NCBI GenBank assembly: GCA_963978895.1
Contig: OZ022245.1
Coordinates: forward strand, 5,329,009 to 5,393,008
Reading direction: 5' to 3'
Length of the DNA stretch: 64,000 bases
Source of the DNA: Erpobdella octoculata
Taxonomy: Eukaryota > Annelida > Clitellata > Hirudinida > Erpobdellidae
How positions within the stretch are numbered: the first letter of the stretch is position 1; each line of letters opens with the position of its first letter. The notes under the pieces are model-generated. The model was not told the DNA's origin. It saw only the letters and a list, made by a program, of their open reading frames with translations, and made no database searches. This document shows positions 22,684 to 33,735 of this stretch, in pieces. Position numbers and translations under genes: made by a program.

Positions 22684-23615
22684 AGGTCCATCAAGATAGC
22701 CCTGGCCCTGGTTTTTCGCCATACTAAAATACACAGAAAACTAGTTTTTGATTTTTCCTAACTAAACCAATTGCTGAGACAAATATCTAATTACATATTC
22801 TGAAACTACATGATTTATCCGATTTTTTAAAAGTAAAAGCAAAAAAATCTACCGACTAATTTGTTTTTAATTGATTTTTGAAGTTACTGGTTTTTCGCCA
22901 TACTAAAATACACAGAAAACGGTTTTTGATTTTTCCTAACTAAACCAATTGCTGAGACAAATATCTAATTACATATTCTGAAACTACATGATTTATCCGA
23001 TTTTTTAAAAGTAAAAGCAAAAAAATCTACCGACTAATTTGTTTTTAATTGATTTTTGAAGTTACTGGTTTTTCGCCATACTAAAATACACAGAAAACGG
23101 TTTTTGATTTTTCCTAACTAAACCAATTGCTGAGACAAATATCTAATTACATATTCTGAAACTACATGATTTATCCGATTTTTTAAAAGTAAAAGCAAAA
23201 AAATCTACCGACTAATTTGTTTTTAATTGATTTTTGAAGTTACTGGTTTTTCGCCATACTAAAATACACAGAAAACGGTTTTTGATTTTTCCTAACTAAA
23301 CCAATTGCTGAGACAAATATCTAATTACATATTCTGAAACTACATGATTTATCCGATTTTTTAAAAGTAAAAGCAAAAAAATCTACCGACTAATTTGTTT
23401 TTAATTGATTTTTGAAGTTACTGGTTTTTCGCCATACTAAAATACACAGAAAACGGTTTTTGATTTTTCCTAACTAAACTAATTGCTGAGACAAATATCT
23501 AATTTCATATTCTGAAACTACATGATTTATCCGATTTTTTAAAAGTAAAAGCAAAAAAATCTACCGACTAAATTGTTTAGTGAAAAACCAGGGCCAGGGC
23601 TATCTTGATGGACCT
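22684..23615. mobile_element. 932-bp inverted-repeat element inserted in the PLE
   Basis: Perfect 34-bp terminal inverted repeats begin AGGTCCATCAAGATAGCCCT. The 9-bp target duplication GAAAAAGTT lies at 22675-22683 and 23616-23624; the uninterrupted site is present once at 27500-27508. A 9-bp duplication is typical of Mutator-like elements. Nearly all the interior is five copies of a 178-bp unit. No ORF. Confidence 0.9.
22708..23578. repeat. 178-bp tandem repeat, five units
   Basis: Units begin ctggtttttcgccatac at 22708, 22887, 23065, 23243 and 23421; the last is partial. Units are almost identical, implying recent expansion or gene conversion. The first bases of each unit repeat the inner edge of the terminal repeat. 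Confidence 0.95.
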
Positions 23616-24256
23616 GAAAAAGTTTGCTACAAAACTTGGTCAATAAAATTTAACCGAGCCTGTATCGACGAAAAATTAACACCTAATTATTTGAATAATA
23701 AATACCGAGGCTCTAGGATTTCTAATTCATTTGATACTGTTCGCGACGCCCTAGAAAGAGAAATTACTGAAGCACAGCTCGAGGTGAATAAATTAACTGC
23801 TTCGCTACGTGCTTCAGTCAAGGCCTATCAGACTTTGCTCCCTAATAAAGCTTCCACTGATGCTTTTCAGCAGTTCATTGATTCTAGCACTGACAGAGTT
23901 AATCGTCGGAAAAAGAACATCATTATCAACAAACTGTCCTCATTGTATGGCGCAAAGTTTTTACTCAGGGATGAACCAAACCATTTTATGAACTTGTCCT
24001 CATACTCTCCCACAGAACCTGAGATCAGATTTTTGCAGCTTGGTTACAACTACCACGTCCCCGGCAAATATTGTTCAATAAAGAAACAAATTGAACTAGA
24101 AATGTTGATGATGCAGTTTGAGCCACATCTTCTAAATCGTTCTATTTCTGTTGATAACCGATTTCAAACACTACTCAAAGCAGAAGGATTGAAACATCGT
24201 CATGCTTCACATGGAATCGATCGAGAACTACACACAGCTTCACAGCTGCCCACTCA

Positions 24257-26965
24257 TTGAAAAATAATTCCACCATTACTATACGAAAAGCAGACAAATC
24301 GCATGCCTACGTCATTTTGAATACATCAGATTATCTAAATAAATTGAATGATATAGTATCTGATACAACTAAATTTTTGGAGATTACCAAAGATCCAACT
24401 TTGGAAATCAAACGAAAAACTAACAAAGTAATAGGCAACATTCTTCGGAAAAATCCCATAGCCGGCATGCATCAGATTATTGGAGATTTCTCACCGGGAT
24501 ATATTTACGGCAACGTAAAAACTCACAAATCTGATTTCCCAATTAGGCCAATAATTTCGCAAAGCCCCACTCCTACATTTGATATTGCGAAGTATCTTGT
24601 TAAAGTGATTTCTCCATACTGCCCTTGTCAATATACAGTGAAATCATCTTTCGAATTTATTAATTTAGTCAAAGGCAACCGTCATACCACCGGTGTTATG
24701 AGTTCATTGGATGTCGTTGACTTGTTCACAAATGTGCCTACTGATGAAACCATCAAAATTATCCTGCAATACTTATACCATAACTCTAAGTTATCACCTC
24801 CCATCATACCCGAAGAATCCATGTCTGAACTGCTATCGTTATGCACCAAGGAATTACCGTTTCGGCACCCAGATGGACGACTGTTTCGACAAATTAACGG
24901 CATTGCTATGGGATCTCCTTTAGGTCCCATCTTTGCCAACTTTTATTTGGGCCATATTGAAAGTATCGTTTTCGACACCTTTGCCAAACCGCCAATGTAT
25001 GTACGTTACGTCGACGATATTTTTGTAATTTGCCAAGACGCTACCCAACTTGAAGACCTCCGGGTTACATTACAACAACATTCAGTTTTAAAGTTTACAG
25101 TAGAAAATAGCGATCCACAACACGGGTTGGCATTTTTGGATGTATTGCTTACCCAATGTGATACCGGTATAGCGTACTCATCGTATGTAAAGCCATCATC
25201 CGAAGGTCTTTGTATGAACGGGGCTGGTTACTGTCCAGTTAAATACAAGGAAAGTGTTATCTTTAACTTATTAGCTCGTGCTTACGAGTTATCTGAAGAC
25301 TGGTCTCATTTCCATACAGAGGTTCAGCGTCTCAAAACACTACTTGTGAACAATAATTATACTAATACCATGATTGACGCCGTCATCGAGAGGTTTGTTC
25401 GACGAAAAACTAACAATATCTCAACTCCCGTAAATAATATAAAGACTATCGATGTTCGGTATTGCGCTCAAATGCATGACAATTATCATCTTGATGAAAA
25501 GATTTTACGTCAGATTATCGGAAATTGCGTGACAGTTAATGACCGAAACCGACATCGACTTCAATTTTCTATATATTATAAAAACAAAAAATCACACTCT
25601 ATGATTACAAGAAACGGACCACATCAACCTGATCGCTTGCAATCTACTAACGTCGTGTATAAATTCACCTGCCCTCTAAAACATACTTCAATAGAAACAT
25701 ACATTGGACACACCCGCACCACTCTATCTCGGCGCCTCACGATGCACTTGCAAGGCGGTAGCATAGCAGCACATTTCCAGACTGCCCACGGTGTTAAACT
25801 CACTAGACAAACACTTGTGGATAATACCATTATTTTGCATCACGTGCCAGAACCAGCTCGTTTGAAAATTGCCGAGGCACTTTATATAGTCCGTGACCGA
25901 CCTTCCATAAATATACAAGAAGATCACTCCGGACATATCCTAAAGCTTTTTACTACAGCTACTAATCACTCAGTTCATAACATAAACCTACTTCATAATG
26001 CTCATACCATTACTTCTAAAGATGTAATGATTAACGCATTGCCTTCCTCTTCACTTGCCGTCGTTTCTTTGCCCTCCGTCGGTCACAAATCTGAACGTCC
26101 CATACGATCTAGTGTATCTGTACTCTGTACTAAGAGTTCGTCACCGGAGACTGTGAAGATTCCCCGCCAAAGATCTCGCTCTCACGACCATAATCTTGGT
26201 TCTTCTCCTTCATCATCTCTTTCACACCCTAGAATTGTTGCTAATAACTACCACAGCGAACGTTCTTCTCCACGACGCCCCATGCCAACTAATGAAACTC
26301 AGTACAGTCCTGGTTCTCTCTTTCATCTACCTACCTGTGCTTCTTCATCCTCCATCGACCACGAAGCAGCGTGTCCCAGAAAATCTATTGCACCTGACCT
26401 CTACACTGTGAGCATGTCACCAAAAACTATGAAAGTTTCCCGCCAAAGACCTCGTTCTCACGACTGTGATCCCTGTTGCTCAATTTCACCATCTTTCTTA
26501 CTTTCTCGAATTGGTGTTTACAACTACCATAGCGAACGTCCTTCTCGTTTACGTCCGACCGTCAACACGATTCCAGGCCAGCATACTCCATACAGTCTTC
26601 GTTTGCCTTTTCACCCAACTAATGTTGCCCCTGTGCCCCCTGTGGAGCACAAACCTGAATGTCCCTTACAATGTATTAGATCTGCACTCGGTACTAAGAG
26701 TTTGTCACCAGAAAATACAAAGGTATCTCGCCAAAGATATCATTCCCAGAATTGTGGTCATGGTTTCTCCCCTTCGCCATCCTACTTACTTCCTAGAACC
26801 TGTCATAGTGAACGTGCTTCTTCTCGGAGACGGCCCCTCACCATGATTCCTACCAGTCGAACTTTGTACATTCCTCGTTTGTTTGCTTTGACTAGTAATG
26901 GTGACCACAACACCCTCTTTTCTAATTTAATTAATAACCCAAACATTACATTACGTAGACGTTAA
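24257..26965 (+). CDS. PLE reverse transcriptase and GIY-YIG endonuclease
   Basis: An open frame of about 902 codons; the TTG at 24257 is only where the frame opens after the frameshift, not a real start. RT motifs: RKADKSHAYVIL near residue 10, GNVKTHKSDFPIRPIIS (about 95-111), SSLDVVDLFTNVP, GIAMGSPLGPIFANFYL and the catalytic YVDD at 251-254. The GIY-YIG domain begins NVVYKFTCPL (465 onward), with YIGHT at 482, RTTLSRRLTMH, and EALYIVRDRPSIN holding the conserved Glu. After about residue 590 comes a tail of roughly 310 residues with three diverged repeats starting near 610, 701 and 797 (core RQR..SH, then HSER). PLEs copy RNA at nicked DNA ends. The tail's role is unknown. Confidence 0.9.
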   Translation: MKNNSTITIRKADKSHAYVILNTSDYLNKLNDIVSDTTKFLEITKDPTLEIKRKTNKVIGNILRKNPIAGMHQIIGDFSPGYIYGNVKTHKSDFPIRPIISQSPTPTFDIAKYLVKVISPYCPCQYTVKSSFEFINLVKGNRHTTGVMSSLDVVDLFTNVPTDETIKIILQYLYHNSKLSPPIIPEESMSELLSLCTKELPFRHPDGRLFRQINGIAMGSPLGPIFANFYLGHIESIVFDTFAKPPMYVRYVDDIFVICQDATQLEDLRVTLQQHSVLKFTVENSDPQHGLAFLDVLLTQCDTGIAYSSYVKPSSEGLCMNGAGYCPVKYKESVIFNLLARAYELSEDWSHFHTEVQRLKTLLVNNNYTNTMIDAVIERFVRRKTNNISTPVNNIKTIDVRYCAQMHDNYHLDEKILRQIIGNCVTVNDRNRHRLQFSIYYKNKKSHSMITRNGPHQPDRLQSTNVVYKFTCPLKHTSIETYIGHTRTTLSRRLTMHLQGGSIAAHFQTAHGVKLTRQTLVDNTIILHHVPEPARLKIAEALYIVRDRPSINIQEDHSGHILKLFTTATNHSVHNINLLHNAHTITSKDVMINALPSSSLAVVSLPSVGHKSERPIRSSVSVLCTKSSSPETVKIPRQRSRSHDHNLGSSPSSSLSHPRIVANNYHSERSSPRRPMPTNETQYSPGSLFHLPTCASSSSIDHEAACPRKSIAPDLYTVSMSPKTMKVSRQRPRSHDCDPCCSISPSFLLSRIGVYNYHSERPSRLRPTVNTIPGQHTPYSLRLPFHPTNVAPVPPVEHKPECPLQCIRSALGTKSLSPENTKVSRQRYHSQNCGHGFSPSPSYLLPRTCHSERASSRRRPLTMIPTSRTLYIPRLFALTSNGDHNTLFSNLINNPNITLRRR

Positions 26966-27576
26966 TTTTAGATTTTTCTCGCTCTTGGTATTCTAGTTTA
27001 TGTATTATTTTCGGTCATATTTATTTTATATTTGCTCTTATGATTTCAATGGTAATTAATACATCCCTTTGTTTTATTTTTTGCTCTTAATTTTATTGAT
27101 TTATTTTCTTTCTATCTATGTATACTTCGACATTTAAGGCCTTCAATTCTTATCGGTGAAAAACTAACACCTGTATCGACGAAAACTAACACCAACAATT
27201 ATTATGTTAAATTTAATTTATATTTGCTTCTTTGATTTTAGTCTTAATTAATACCTTCCCTTGCATTTTATTTTGGTCATATTTTATTTTTATCTACGTA
27301 CTTCCACATTTCATTATTTGTTTTTAATCGTCTTTGTTTATGTTCGGTTCCTGTACCGCCGGCCTTTTGCTTTTTCTGAAGATGGCTGGAAAAAATAGCC
27401 GAAACTTGCAAGTTAAAAAGTAATAAAGATTTGTATAATCGGGCGTTCTTTGAACAACTTCGTGGGCGAGTTAAATTACGTGAACTATCTCATATAATAG
27501 AAAAAGTTTGCTACAAAACTTGGTCAATAAAATTTAACCGAGCCTGTATCGACGAAAAATTAACACCTAATTATTT
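26544..27576 (+). repeat. 3' pseudo-LTR of the PLE
   Basis: Matches 21721-22683 and continues into the sequence found at 23625-23697, giving the uninterrupted junction. It has one extra G at about 27388 that would break the N-terminal frame. Confidence 0.85.
27365..27425 (+). ncRNA. Hammerhead-ribozyme-like motif, 3' copy
   Basis: Same core as the 5' copy (CTGAAGA at 27376-27382, stem I CTTTTT 27370-27375 with AAAAAG 27415-27420). The extra G falls in the stem II loop, leaving the stems intact. Confidence 0.6.
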
Positions 27577-27740
27577 GAATAATATATATATATATATATA
27601 TATATAAACACACTAAAAGTCCTCTAAAAGCAACGGACGCTTTTGTTCGGAACGGAATTTTTAAATCCTTATCTGACCTAGAGTAACTTTCTCTGCTATC
27701 TCACTATCTCACTTGACTATCTTTCTAAAATTATTAACTA

Positions 27741-28060
27741 CTAGCGGGGTACCCGGCATTGCTCGGAGTTTTCTATTGTTTTTCTCTTTTATATATGTAA
27801 ACATTTATTTAATTTAATTTAATTTGTTTTAAAACAAACATAACTATTTGTTTTAATTAAAATTTGTTTTTCAAAAATGTTTCAAACTTTAATATAATGC
27901 ATTGTCATGAGGAGCAAGCCTATATTTCAATGTTCAGCTCTATTGGATGATGGGAAGTTAGTTAATTATCAATTTCAAGGTTTGCAAACATTCAAGCAAG
28001 CAAGTAAGCAAGCTTGCAAACAAGACCGGTGGTGAAGTTAATATAAGGGATTTGAAAAAT
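27741..28060 (-). mobile_element. Family B/H hybrid Helitron-like copy
   Basis: CTAGCGGGGTACCCGGC at 27741, then AT-rich interior without the 18-bp array, ending in tgaagttaatataagggatttg. This pairs the B-type CTAG end with the family H tail. A (TA)n array follows at 28150-28230. 27581-27740 holds nothing recognised. Confidence 0.5.
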
Positions 28061-28159
28061 GTAAGCAAAACAATTCAACAAATGTTTACGTTTTCATCTG
28101 AATTGCACTAAAATTATACTTATTTCAATAAACAACGACTATATATTATGTATATATTA

Positions 28160-28233
<74 letters not shown>

Positions 28234-28239
28234 TAAAAA

Positions 28240-28415
28240 TTATTGATATTGTAGTTGCAGAAGTTTGCTTTTTCCATGGTTGTTATACAAATTCAGTGCT
28301 TGATTAAAAATCTCTTTAATCTTGTCTTCAAATTTATCTGGCATCTGTTCGACATCTTTCGATTTTGGAAATTTAGAAGGGCAGATCTCATCGACATATT
28401 CTTTTATTTGTTCTC
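28240..28415 (-). CDS. Candidate terminal exon, unknown protein
   Basis: Minus-strand exon with an acceptor (ttttag|gag) and stop at 28242-28240. It reads EQIKEYVDEICPSKFPKSKD, then KFEDKIKEIFNQALNLYNNH. It looks coding (Lys/Glu-rich, helical) but I do not recognise the family. It may belong with the exons at 31.8-32.3 kb. Confidence 0.4.
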
Positions 28416-29490
28416 CTAAAATGCAATAATTGACATGTTAATTATATTTATTAATATTATCAGTGATTGTAACATGGAATTGTAACTGTAACCAGGTTTA
28501 GTAAAATTATTTGCAACTACAATTTACATTGAATGTAATTTCAAAAGTGATTTTACAAGTGATTTACTTGTAACTGTTATAAATGTACTAACGCTTTTAC
28601 AAACTTTAGAACTAATAAAACGTTGATCCAAAATCTCATATGTTAACAGTTAACATAAGGGAACTTTCCAACTCTAGCATAGTTTGGAAAAATGACATTT
28701 TAAGAATAAATGATGATAATGATAATCAGCTTAGAGAAGAAGTATTAACAGACTGGTGATAACCAGTGAAAAGCTCAAATCATATAACCCAGCACTTGAA
28801 ATGTATAAGCTTTTATGGCATGGAACCATGTTAGAAAACATTCTGAAAATTCCATTATGATAAGGGTGCAATTAATAGATGGTAGTGAACTTTTTCATAA
28901 AAAACGGAAATTATTATACACGTTAAACTTGTATTTAGTGTGAAAGTGGGCGAAAAATTTTCTGATTACAGACATGGAAATTAGTGTTTAGATTCTTCTA
29001 CAAAGATGAAGAAATTTGTAATTTGTCATTTAAAAAAAATTTGATTAAAGTAGTCAAAAATGAAAAGCAAAAAAAAACCCACATATGAAAATTAAATGTG
29101 TTTAATCATTAAACACCAGATTTGGGTTGAATACACTCAGCAAGATATTCAAATGAGCAGTATATATGGTACTGTCTGAAACTGATCAAAACTCATCTGA
29201 GGAGAATTATGTTAGATGACAGACTGACCGATATATCTGTGCTTTTCGTGATTTACAAGTGGCAAATATCCATATTATGTATGTTGGGCTGAGAGTTCAA
29301 GTCGAAAAACTAAGTGTCACGTTAACTGCAGATGATGGAACTTACGAGTTCCATACCAATAAAAAATCAATAAAATTGTGATTTATGTTTTATATTATAC
29401 AAGCAATATCGCTACGGGAGGGGCGAGTCTAATGTGTGAAAGAGAACAAGTACGCCATAAAAACCAAGGTTTAAAAAAAATCCCTCATAA
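28416..29490. other. AT-rich, possible transposase trace
   Basis: 29190-29250 reads LRRIMLDDRLTDISVLFV on the plus strand, which weakly recalls the hAT dimerisation region. Nothing else was recognised. Confidence 0.3.
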
Positions 29491-29493
29491 ATA

Positions 29494-29625
29494 TGAATTA
29501 AATCGCAAATACGAGAGATGATTAAATCGCAAATACGAGACAGAAATGTGAATTAAATCGCAAATACGAGACAGAAATATGAATTAAATCGCAAATACGA
29601 AAGACAATTAAATTGCAAATACGAT
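29494..29625. repeat. About 30-bp minisatellite
   Basis: Five diverged units of attaaatcgcaaatacgag with variable spacers. Confidence 0.8.
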
Positions 29626-29639
29626 TGCCAAGTTTCAGC

Positions 29640-29850
29640 TCGATTGAATCAATTTTACAAGTTTATTGGTATTTATGTGTGTGTTTGTGTAAGTGAGCTG
29701 AAATTTTGATAGAATGCATTGTCATCGATTATAAGCCTATCTGCCAAGTTTCAGCTCGATCGGATTAATTAATTTAGTGGATTAATTAATCGTCGCAAGG
29801 TTTGTGACACTCAAGCAAGCAAGCAAGATTCCGCAAAGTTAATATAAGGG
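29640..29850. repeat. Family H-like repeat tail
   Basis: Twice contains gccaagtttcagctcgat and ends gttaatataagggattt, like 18378 and 28055. 29851-30186 holds purine-rich DNA and a cgataatcgg-rich block but no gene. Confidence 0.45.
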
Positions 29851-30186
29851 ATTTAAAAAGGCAAAGGATGGGGAAGGGGTAAGAAGAGTGGGAGAGGCAG
29901 TAAGTGAGAGAAAAGAGAAGGAAGGGAGATACTATCCAAACAAGGTATTTAAATAGAAAGTTAGAATAGTCTTCATACTAGAGTAGTACCGATTATCAGT
30001 ATGTTATCAGTATGGGCCGATAATCAACCAATAATCGGCCAATTAGTGCTATTTTTGTTTTTGCAAAATGCAGAAAAATACATTTAGTTTATACACATTG
30101 ATAAATAAATTATTGCATACGTTTTTAATAGAACAAACCAATAAATGAAAACAAATGCAATTAAGTTCAATGACTTCAAGTTCAAC

Positions 30187-31201
30187 AAATATTTGGTAAT
30201 CTTTCCTACGGACGGCCCGTGCCGAAAAAATAGTCGTATTATTTTTATTTTGTTACAATAACCTAAAAAACAAATTTAATACCAAATTTAATTTTTAAAA
30301 AAAACATTTATTGTAATTTGAGAGACTTTGAAAACGGTAAGTAGTACCCTTCCAAGCACTATTTACATCGTAGTTGTGAGTGGTGAGGTACGATGATCGT
30401 ATGAATGAAATGAATAAAAAAGAAATAAAATTTTATTTAAAAAACAAACTCAGTTATAAAAAAAACAAAATTTTAATTTTAAATTTTTTTCTATGTAAAA
30501 CGATAAAGAACAAAAGGCGAGAGAAACAACGAAGTAAACCCTGCTAGTCACTTTATATAAGGTCGCTGCTATTGCCCCGGCGGTTCGCCGTAATTGCAAT
30601 CTGTAAAATTTCAATCCCGTATTAAAATGAAACTCTACCCCTACCCCTAACTTAAACCCTAACCTTACCCTACCCTTCATTACCCTACCCTTCATTACCC
30701 TACCCTAACCCTTACCCTACTCCTACCCATAACCCTATCCCTACCCATAACCCTATCCCTACCCCTATCCTAGGTAGTCGCATAAAAAGTTTCAATATAA
30801 TTTTTTTTAATTTTACTAATATTTTAAATAAAGGTACAAATTCTGAGTTTGAATATACTATATAGTGTAAAAAATAAAATTAATAAAAAGATCGCATACC
30901 GGCGCCTACCGCCGTGGTAATAGTTATAACGTTATATAACACGCTACGCGATTCCTTCGCTTACACTTTTCCTTAAAACTTAAATTTTTTCTATGTAAAA
31001 TTTTTTAAATTATAATTACATTATTTATTTAATTAAAATAATTTTATATAACATTTTCCCATTTTAAATAAACTATTTATACTAATTACCATAATTTTTA
31101 AACTAGTGTTTACTTTTCATCGTGTTTATAGTTAATTATAGCCGAGAATTATGTATTAATCTGCCACACGGGCCGTCCGTGGGAAAGATTACCAAATATT
31201 T
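30187..31201. mobile_element. Family F inverted-repeat element
   Basis: Terminal inverted repeats of about 35 bp, starting AAATATTTGGTAATCTTTCC and continuing ACGGACGGCCCGTG, with one mismatch. No target duplication recognised and no ORF. A family E element is nested inside (30561-30931). Confidence 0.6.
30561..30931. mobile_element. Family E telomere-like MITE, copy 1
   Basis: 371 bp flanked by exact 8-bp duplications ttatataa (30553-30560 and 30932-30939). Imperfect terminal inverted repeats: GGTCGCTGCTATTGCCCCGG at one end, and the reverse complement of CGTTATAACTATTACCACGG at the other. A block of about 140 bp of (CCCTAA)-like variants lies at 30635-30775. No ORF. Confidence 0.75.
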
Positions 31202-31843
31202 ATTTAGAATTCATTAATGAATTCTTGCCAGACTTGAGCAGCAATCAGAATGTATACACCCAGCAACACTGAAGAGATGATTGCTTGGTACTCTAGTTGG
31301 TGGTGGACTTGCAACTGGTGCCAACTTATTATTGTCATTGTATCTCAAGCTGCTTTTCTGTTATTAGGTGCCAATTTTAAAAAATAACAAATTTTTTAAT
31401 TCAAGCTTGTCTCTAAGATTATACCATAATCTTAGAGACAAATATGGTATGACGTAAAGGTGCACCAATATGGCATTGGCTGATTATTGGGCAGGCCGAT
31501 ATAATCGGTCACATAATATCAGCCGATAATTTTCCAATTGTCGATAATTGAATTTCTTTAAGGTTTTTTCCAATAGAATACTGTCAAATAATAAAGGTCA
31601 TAATTTTTTTGTAAAGTTAAAAACCACTCTATAATCTTCTTTCCACACATCACTTAAGACTTTCCTATTCACAAAACCTTTCTTCCTTTTTCAATAGTGG
31701 TCCTAAAGTTCTATAATACCTATTTAAATCTCACTAGGTTTCTTTAATAAACACTGAGTAAACTAATTAAAATTTGATGTTTTGGATTTATTTAGAAACT
31801 TATCTATAAATAACTGTGCAAATAAATGCAAAGAATCACTAAT
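31202..31843. other. Intergenic with a perfect hairpin
   Basis: 31407-31422 (ttgtctctaagattat) is exactly complementary to 31426-31441 with a 3-base loop. At 31455-31535 a gatataatcgg-rich stretch recalls hAT ends. No gene. Confidence 0.5.
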
Positions 31844-32037
31844 CTAATACCAACTTTCTGATTTTTCATTTGAAGAATTTTTCCATTCTGGATCAAACTG
31901 CATCTTCAGCCACTTTAATTGGAGATATTTGTCTAAAAGAGCCAGTTTTACATCGTTGACGTCTTTAATATTTTCCGACACTTCCCTGCACAACTCCGTT
32001 CGTTTCTTCACCACGGCAACAGCTTTTTCCAGGTCTC
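31844..32037 (-). CDS. Candidate exon, helical protein of unknown family
   Basis: Acceptor (cttacag|ga) at 32038, frame DLEKAVAVVKKRTELCREVS, then KLALLDKYLQLKWLKMQFDP, stop at 31844 or splice at gttggtatt. Heptad-like and plausibly coding. Not recognised. Confidence 0.4.
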
Positions 32038-32179
32038 CTGTAAGATTCAGAAATATTAAGTCATAAATCACCAGACTACTAGTTTTAATATGCATATAAA
32101 TCAAGTCACTCAAAGCTTTACCTGTAAATTTAAAAGAGAACAAAAAACCAATTATTAATCTAAAATGCATCCACAAAAA

Positions 32180-32282
32180 CTATTTTTTAGGAATTGCTTT
32201 ATTTGTCCCCATTACTATATCTTTGTTTACATTATGAATATCAATAAAAGTAGGTTCAACAAGATAACCTGGATCATTTTCA
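32180..32282 (-). CDS. Candidate exon, unknown
   Basis: Acceptor (tatgcag|tg), then ENDPGYLVEPTFIDIHNVNK and IVMGTNKAIPKK with a stop at 32180. Phase does not join simply to the exon at 31844-32037, so they may be alternative ends or separate genes. 32283-32930 shows no further exon I could support. Confidence 0.35.
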
Positions 32283-32952
32283 CTGCATAAAGATAATATT
32301 TGTTAATCTATCATTTTAACGTAATCAGTTAATTATCACACAATTAATTCTTCTGCATTCAACCGATAGGTTCTTCAGATATAACTTTTACTATACTGAT
32401 TTAATTTTTGTAATAAAAGTGAATTTCTTAGTGAAAATTGGCAGGCATAATGAAAATAGCTATGATGAACTGAAAATTGTTTGACCATTATACTTGATGA
32501 GAAGTTAATGCTGAGTCGCTTTATTCAACCTGCATTATCAAACAGAAGCTGGTTTGTTCTGCTTATTTCTCAGAATGGTAAAGCTAAGCTTGCCCTTTAA
32601 ACCTGCTACAAACAGAAGAAGGTAAGGAAAAGGTTTGTACTGTGACCAGTCACCTAGCCAGACGGGGCACGGATGAATAGCCCAGTTATAAATGTGTGCA
32701 CTTTTTTTAGCTGATCAGGAGGCTATCCAGGTAAGGACAAGGAGCACTTTCCTTAACGTTATTTGCTCATGTTGTGCACCTCCTCGGTAAGGTAATTTCA
32801 AATTTTTCTAGAAGGATAACACAATTTTCAGATAGGTATATAGTCCATATGAATAAGCAATAGATAAATGATCTAAGTATACCAGCTATTTTATAAAAGA
32901 AATGAGCATTTTCTTGGAAAAATAGATTTATTAATAAGACCTGAACAATGAC

Positions 32953-33720
32953 TTAAAATTCATCAAAATACTCTCCTTCTGCATCAATACACTTGTAGAG
33001 ACGTGTCTGCCATGCCTGGAAGTACTCGACTGGAATGTCTCTCGGGAACGATGTGACATGCTTTTTGATGTTTTCCACGGTCTCCCAATGCTTTCCTTCC
33101 AGCTTTCTTTTCAGTGGGGGAAGCCGAAAAAATTCACACGAAGCCAAATCAGAACTGGAAGTTGGTAACGATGAAGGAAGTGTGGTGGTTGGGGGCATTG
33201 TTATGGTTCAGCTTTACTGTGTCTTGGATGTCAGCCCTCACGCGTGCAACTCAGTGTTTCAATTTCCTGAGCACCTCCATGTAAAAAGAGGAGTAGACAG
33301 TTTCTCCCGGCAGTACAAACTGAAAATGGACAATTCCTCGTGCGTCAAAGAAGACAATGAACATTGTTTTTATGAGAGACTTGCTCATTCCTGCTTTCTT
33401 GGGGCGGGGGGATGATTTTGTGTGCCTTTGCTGTTCTGCCTTTTCGATTCTGGGTCATACTCAAACATCCAGGATTTGTTTCCGATCGCGACAGAGTTAA
33501 CAAAGTCCGGCTTATTCTTAATCAAATCCAACAGTTCGTGACACTGCAAAACTCAGCTTTCTTTTCAGTGGGGGAAGTTCCTTCTGATCTTCTGTCAACA
33601 CTTTCGGTACAGGCTTTGTGCAGACCTTGAGCTTATGCAGATCCTCGGTCACTATCACATGTACCGGAAATGTAGATATGTCTTCAACATTTTATGGTTT
33701 CAATACATCGTTTGTCAATC
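32953..33720 (-). pseudogene. mariner transposase remnant
   Basis: The 3' part reads SSDLASCEFFRLPPLKRKLE, then TRLYKCIDAEGEYFDEF before the stop at 32953, matching the C-terminus of mariner transposases (SPDLAPCDFFLFP.LK region). Upstream, in other frames, DLHKLKVCTKPVPKVLTEDQ and NKSWMFEYDPESKRQ match the N-terminal and first-Asp regions. Multiple frameshifts and stops make it dead. Terminal repeats were not found. Confidence 0.75.
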
Positions 33721-33735
33721 TTATTTTCGTCTCTA

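Larger units (their letters stand above)
22558..24260 (+). pseudogene. PLE N-terminal ORF, interrupted
   Basis: The ORF starts at 22558 (MAEKIAETCKLKSNK) and is cut by the inverted-repeat element at 22684-23615. It resumes in the same frame at 23625 (CYKTWSIKFNRACIDEKL) and runs to TGA at 24258. The region resembles the N-terminal part of PLE proteins upstream of RT. The 3' pseudo-LTR carries the same junction without the insertion, confirming the original sequence. A near-tandem 8-bp pair (cacagctt at 24233, cacagctg at 24241) sits where the frame slips into the RT ORF, suggesting a small duplication caused the frameshift. Confidence 0.8.
21721..27580 (+). mobile_element. Penelope-like element (PLE) with pseudo-LTRs
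   Basis: A direct repeat of about 960 bp (21721-22683 and 26544-27508) brackets the coding part, as in PLE pseudo-LTRs: the 5' copy is a tail of one unit joined to the head of the next. The downstream unit continues to about 27576 and stops in (TA)n. The two copies differ at only a few bases, so the insertion is young. The body encodes an N-terminal region, reverse transcriptase and GIY-YIG endonuclease. It is disabled by a 932-bp insertion (22684-23615) and a frameshift near 24240. (TA)n flanks both ends. Confidence 0.9.

Noticed and set aside
22708..23578. Regularly spaced repeats resembling a CRISPR array
   Set aside because: Units of 178 bp are contiguous with no unique spacers, and the genome is animal.
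30635..30775. A true telomere or telomere scar
   Set aside because: The CCCTAA-like block is short, degenerate and lies inside a transposon with ends and an 8-bp duplication.
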